The position numbers and the translations under genes are program-made. The notes under the pieces were generated by a model. It saw only the letters and a list, made by a program, of their open reading frames with translations, had not been told where the DNA came from and ran no database searches. From Nocardioides sp. URHA0032 (GTDB lineage: Bacteria; Actinomycetota; Actinomycetes; Propionibacteriales; Nocardioidaceae): a stretch of 64,000 nucleotides of DNA. Shown piece after piece: positions 61,047 to 64,000 of this stretch (positions are counted from its first letter, which is position 1; every line of letters starts with the position of its first letter). The stretch is from contig NZ_JIAV01000015.1 in assembly GCF_000620645.1 (NCBI RefSeq), positions 186,001 to 250,000 of the forward strand. The letters are read 5' to 3'.

Positions 61047-61619
61047 GGGACGGCAGACCCGGCAGGGCGTCAGGTGCCCGTTGCTCTCCCCCACCGGGTG
61101 CAGGTCGGCGCGGTGCGCGATCAGCGCGCAGTCGCGGCGGTGCATGGTGGTGCCGTCGCCGGCGGTCACCGGCAGCGCCGAGACGTCGACGCCGTCGTCG
61201 CGCAGGTTCGCCGAGCGCGAGGTGACGTCCGCGAGGAGCAGGAGGGTGTCCGCGAGCCGGCGCTGCGACTCCTTGGCGTCGGCCGCCAGCCGGGCGAGCC
61301 ACGCACCGAAGTACAGGAAGCCGCCGGTGAAGGTGAGGCCGAGGCCGAGCAGGCCGCCGGAGACCAGGTAGGACAGCTGGTCGTACTGGTACGGCGTGTT
61401 GGCCGCGCCGTACCAGCCCAGCACGATCACCACGAGCCCCAGGGGCACCAGGATCGCGCCCGCCCAGAACAGCACCAGCTGCAGCAGCTGCCAGTGGTTG
61501 TCCTTCAGCGGCGCGGCGCCGGACGCGGAGCCGGTGCGGCTCCCGGCCCGCGGGAGCCCGACCGAGAGCCGTTCGGCGTCGGAGGAGGCGACCGGGGTCG
61601 TCATGTTCATGGTGGTCAT
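61044..61619 (-). CDS. Uncharacterised membrane protein with C-terminal cysteine motif
   Basis: A 191-residue protein. Two or three membrane helices lie between about 45 and 110 (LLQLVLFWAGAILVPLGLVVIVLGWY and YLVSGGLLGLGLTFTGGFLYFGAWLA). The soluble C-terminus contains HRRDCALIAHRADLHPV and ends GHLTPCRVCRP, so a His/Cys metal or redox site (C..C-x-x-C) is possible. I recognise no family. It follows the secreted protein gene by 3 bp at the end of the ABC transporter operon and may form part of the same envelope system. Confidence 0.75.
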   Translation of the reverse strand: MTTMNMTTPVASSDAERLSVGLPRAGSRTGSASGAAPLKDNHWQLLQLVLFWAGAILVPLGLVVIVLGWYGAANTPYQYDQLSYLVSGGLLGLGLTFTGGFLYFGAWLARLAADAKESQRRLADTLLLLADVTSRSANLRDDGVDVSALPVTAGDGTTMHRRDCALIAHRADLHPVGESNGHLTPCRVCRP

Positions 61620-61622
61620 CGG

Positions 61623-63235
61623 TCAGGCCTTTCGGAGGTCGGGCAGGCCGCTGTCGAGGCCGTGCGGGCAGGAGCCGGCGCCACCGAGGGCGATCACGCC
61701 GATCCTGCGGAGCCAGGTGCCGCCGACGGCGGCGAGCGCGATGCCCCCCATCAGGATCGCGCCGGGGATCGAGTAGAGCGGGGGCAGCCCGGAGCCGGTG
61801 AGCTGGCTGGGCGGCAGGTCGCCGTCGGCCGCGGGCGTGTCCCCACCCGAGGCCGGTCCGGGCGCGGTGGCGGACGGGGTGCCGCCGCCCGCGGAGGTCG
61901 GGCCGGACGACGCGCCGCCGCCGGCGTTGCCGGTCGTGCCCGGGTCGTTGTCCGGCACGGTGGTCGGAATGATGATCCCGTCCGCGGTCTCGACCTGGGT
62001 CGTCGCGGTGGCCAGCGTGATCACGACCCGCGGGGACAGTCCGGAGATCGCCTGGAGCGTGCTCTTGAGCTCCTTGGGGTCGTTGGGCAGCTGGTTGATC
62101 AGGTCGTCGATCGGCAGCTGGTGCAGCTGCTTCATCAGCGTGGAGGTGTCGATCTGGATCTGCAGCGCGGAGATCGCGCTGCTGGCCGTGTCGCCCTTCT
62201 TGTGCAGCTCGGGCTTCGGGAGCACCAGCTTCAGGCCCAGCTGCGCCAGCGCGGCGGCCGCCTGGTCCGGGATCGCCGGCGCGTCCCCGTGCTGCGGACC
62301 GGCGCTGTAGCCGGACGGCCCGAAGGAGAACTCCTGGCCGGCGACCGTCATGCCGCCGAGCACCGACCGCCCGGACGCGGTGTTCGCGGACCCGTCGCTG
62401 CCGCTGGTGCTCGTGGCGACGATGCCGTCGAGCGTGACCAGTCCGCCGAGCAGGGCGACGTCGCCGAGCGCCGCTCGGGAGACCGTGGTGACCTTGCCGT
62501 CCTCGACGACGTTCTGGCTGGACGAGGTGTAGCCCTCGAGGTCGACCAGCGCGGCGAGCTCCGGCGGTACGCCGGGGGTCGTGGGCGCCGGGTCGTCCGC
62601 CGGCGCGTCGGCCGAGGCGCTGGACCCGCCGGTGATGGCGGCGCCGAACTGCTGGAGCAGGTCGCCGGCCGACGGGACCCCGGGGAGACCGGGAAGAGTG
62701 GGGGCGCCGGGCGTACCTTCGCCCCCACTCCCGTTCCCACCGTCCTTGCCCCCGCCGTCCTGCACCTGGCCGTCGGGGGAGAACCCGGCCTGGGCGATCG
62801 TCCTGGTGTCGCTCGCGCTGGTGCGCATCACGGCACCGGGGAACGGCTCGTCGGCCTGCTGCTGCTCGCCGGAGGGCTGTCCCGAGTTCACCTGCACCGG
62901 GTAGCCGTTCTCGAACAGCTGCGGCGGCAGGTTGAGCTGCTCGCCGAACGTCTTCGCGCCCTCGCCGACCGGGTCGCCCGGCCACAGCCAGCTGGCCCGG
63001 CCCGCCGAGCTGCCGGAGTCGGCCTCGACCTTGGTGTAGCCCATCTCGACCTCGAACTGCGGGTTCGCCGGGATCGGGATGGTGGGCTCGTAGAACTCCA
63101 TCTTCACCGGGCTCGCCATCGCGACCGAGCTGTACCCGAAGGCCTGGTCCGCAGCGGACGCCGCGGGCGCGCCCGCCGACACCGGCAGAACGATGCCGGC
63201 GAGCGCTGCGGCCGAGATGGGGATGAGGATCCGCT

Positions 63236-63239
<4 letters not shown>
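61623..63239 (-). CDS. Uncharacterised secreted, membrane-anchored protein linked to an ABC transporter
   Basis: A 538-residue protein. A signal peptide (about 1-30, ending PAASAA) is followed by a beta-rich region (about 35-230) and a low-complexity Gly/Ser/Ala/Pro segment. A second region (about 235-430) includes VLGGMTVAGQEFSFGPSGYSAG and KLVLPKPELHKKGDTASSAISALQIQIDTSTLMKQL, then a Gly/Pro-rich linker and one membrane helix near the end (AILMGGIALAAVGGTWL). Its ATG overlaps the LivF-like ATPase stop (ATGA, 63236-63239), so it is made with the transporter. No family recognised; a surface accessory or ligand-handling role is inference. Confidence 0.75.
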
Positions 63240-63939
<700 letters not shown>

Positions 63940-63943
<4 letters not shown>

Positions 63944-64000
63944 CGCACGACCTCCAGCTCCTGGGTGAGGTCGGACGGCTCGGCAGCGGGCTCGGCGTCG
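63940..64000 (-). CDS. C-terminus of an upstream ABC transporter subunit, partial
   Basis: The last 20 codons of a gene entering from the right edge, read as AEPAAEPSDLTQELEVVR then TGA (63940-63942). The acidic, proline/alanine-rich tail has no diagnostic motif. Overlap with the livF ATG places it in the same operon; LivG or a permease fused to an ATPase is expected from the usual gene order, but this is inference. Confidence 0.6.

Overview
The window looks like chromosome from a high-GC actinobacterium, most likely Nocardioides or a close relative in the Nocardioidaceae. Signs are the very high GC, frequent GTG starts, ATGA/GTGA stop-start overlaps, a DUF3263 protein, an OtsA/OtsB trehalose pair, an actinobacterial LexA box, HrcA (CIRCE) control of groEL, and palindromic repeats in intergenic space. 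Genus is inferred from gene content and style; there is no rRNA to confirm it.

Layout. 1-3.8 kb: the start of a GntR regulator, then a MacB-like ABC exporter. 3.9-6.7 kb: an AlkB-like dioxygenase behind a perfect SOS box, a 98-bp tandem repeat array, a PrmC-like methyltransferase, and a CDGSH / iron-containing redox enzyme pair. 6.8-10.6 kb: LemA, a DUF2207 protein and an MFS transporter. 10.6-22.3 kb, nearly all minus strand: a form II carbon-monoxide-dehydrogenase-like molybdo-hydroxylase operon (S-L-M-G), a flavoprotein, an SDR with a GAF regulator, and a maturation set (XdhC, CoxE-like VWA, CoxD-like MoxR ATPase, MobA-like transferase). 22.3-29.3 kb: an ECF sigma factor with a membrane partner, GroEL under two CIRCE operators, an ATP-grasp enzyme, a CebR-like LacI regulator, and an ECF42 sigma factor with its DGPF partner. 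29.3-36.3 kb: a CysO-like sulfur carrier and threonine synthase behind a SAM riboswitch, Lon, trehalose phosphatase, two cell-envelope/unknown genes and a Gfo/Idh/MocA oxidoreductase. 36.3-43.8 kb: a two-component system, OtsA, a hydrolase with a lysine-rich tail, and a transporter/decarboxylase pair. 43.8-51.8 kb: TetR-aldolase-PfkB operon, a Tat flavin oxidase with a secreted beta-propeller-like protein, uracil-DNA glycosylase, a DODA dioxygenase, an aldo/keto reductase and a cupin. 51.8-57.4 kb: ALDH/GMC oxidoreductase and SDR/NTF2 operons, each behind a KstR-type operator, around a pyridoxal kinase, tRNA-Thr and a sulfotransferase remnant. 57.5-64 kb: SoxR overlapping a GH13 glycosidase, a DUF4032 protein, and the end of a branched-chain-amino-acid-type ABC transporter operon that carries two uncharacterised envelope proteins.

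Regulation is unusually readable. Many starts lie 6-7 bases after a TANNNT -10 box, which predicts leaderless mRNAs. Recognisable control elements include a LexA box, two CIRCE sites, a CebR-type operator, a SAM riboswitch, an ECF42 promoter, two KstR-type operators and a SoxR/MerR dyad. Convergent genes are separated by strong palindromes, one of them a perfect 50-bp palindrome that contains both stop codons. No CRISPR array, prophage or transposase gene is visible; the most novel material is in the repeats, the riboswitch-controlled thrC-cysO unit and several odd gene architectures.
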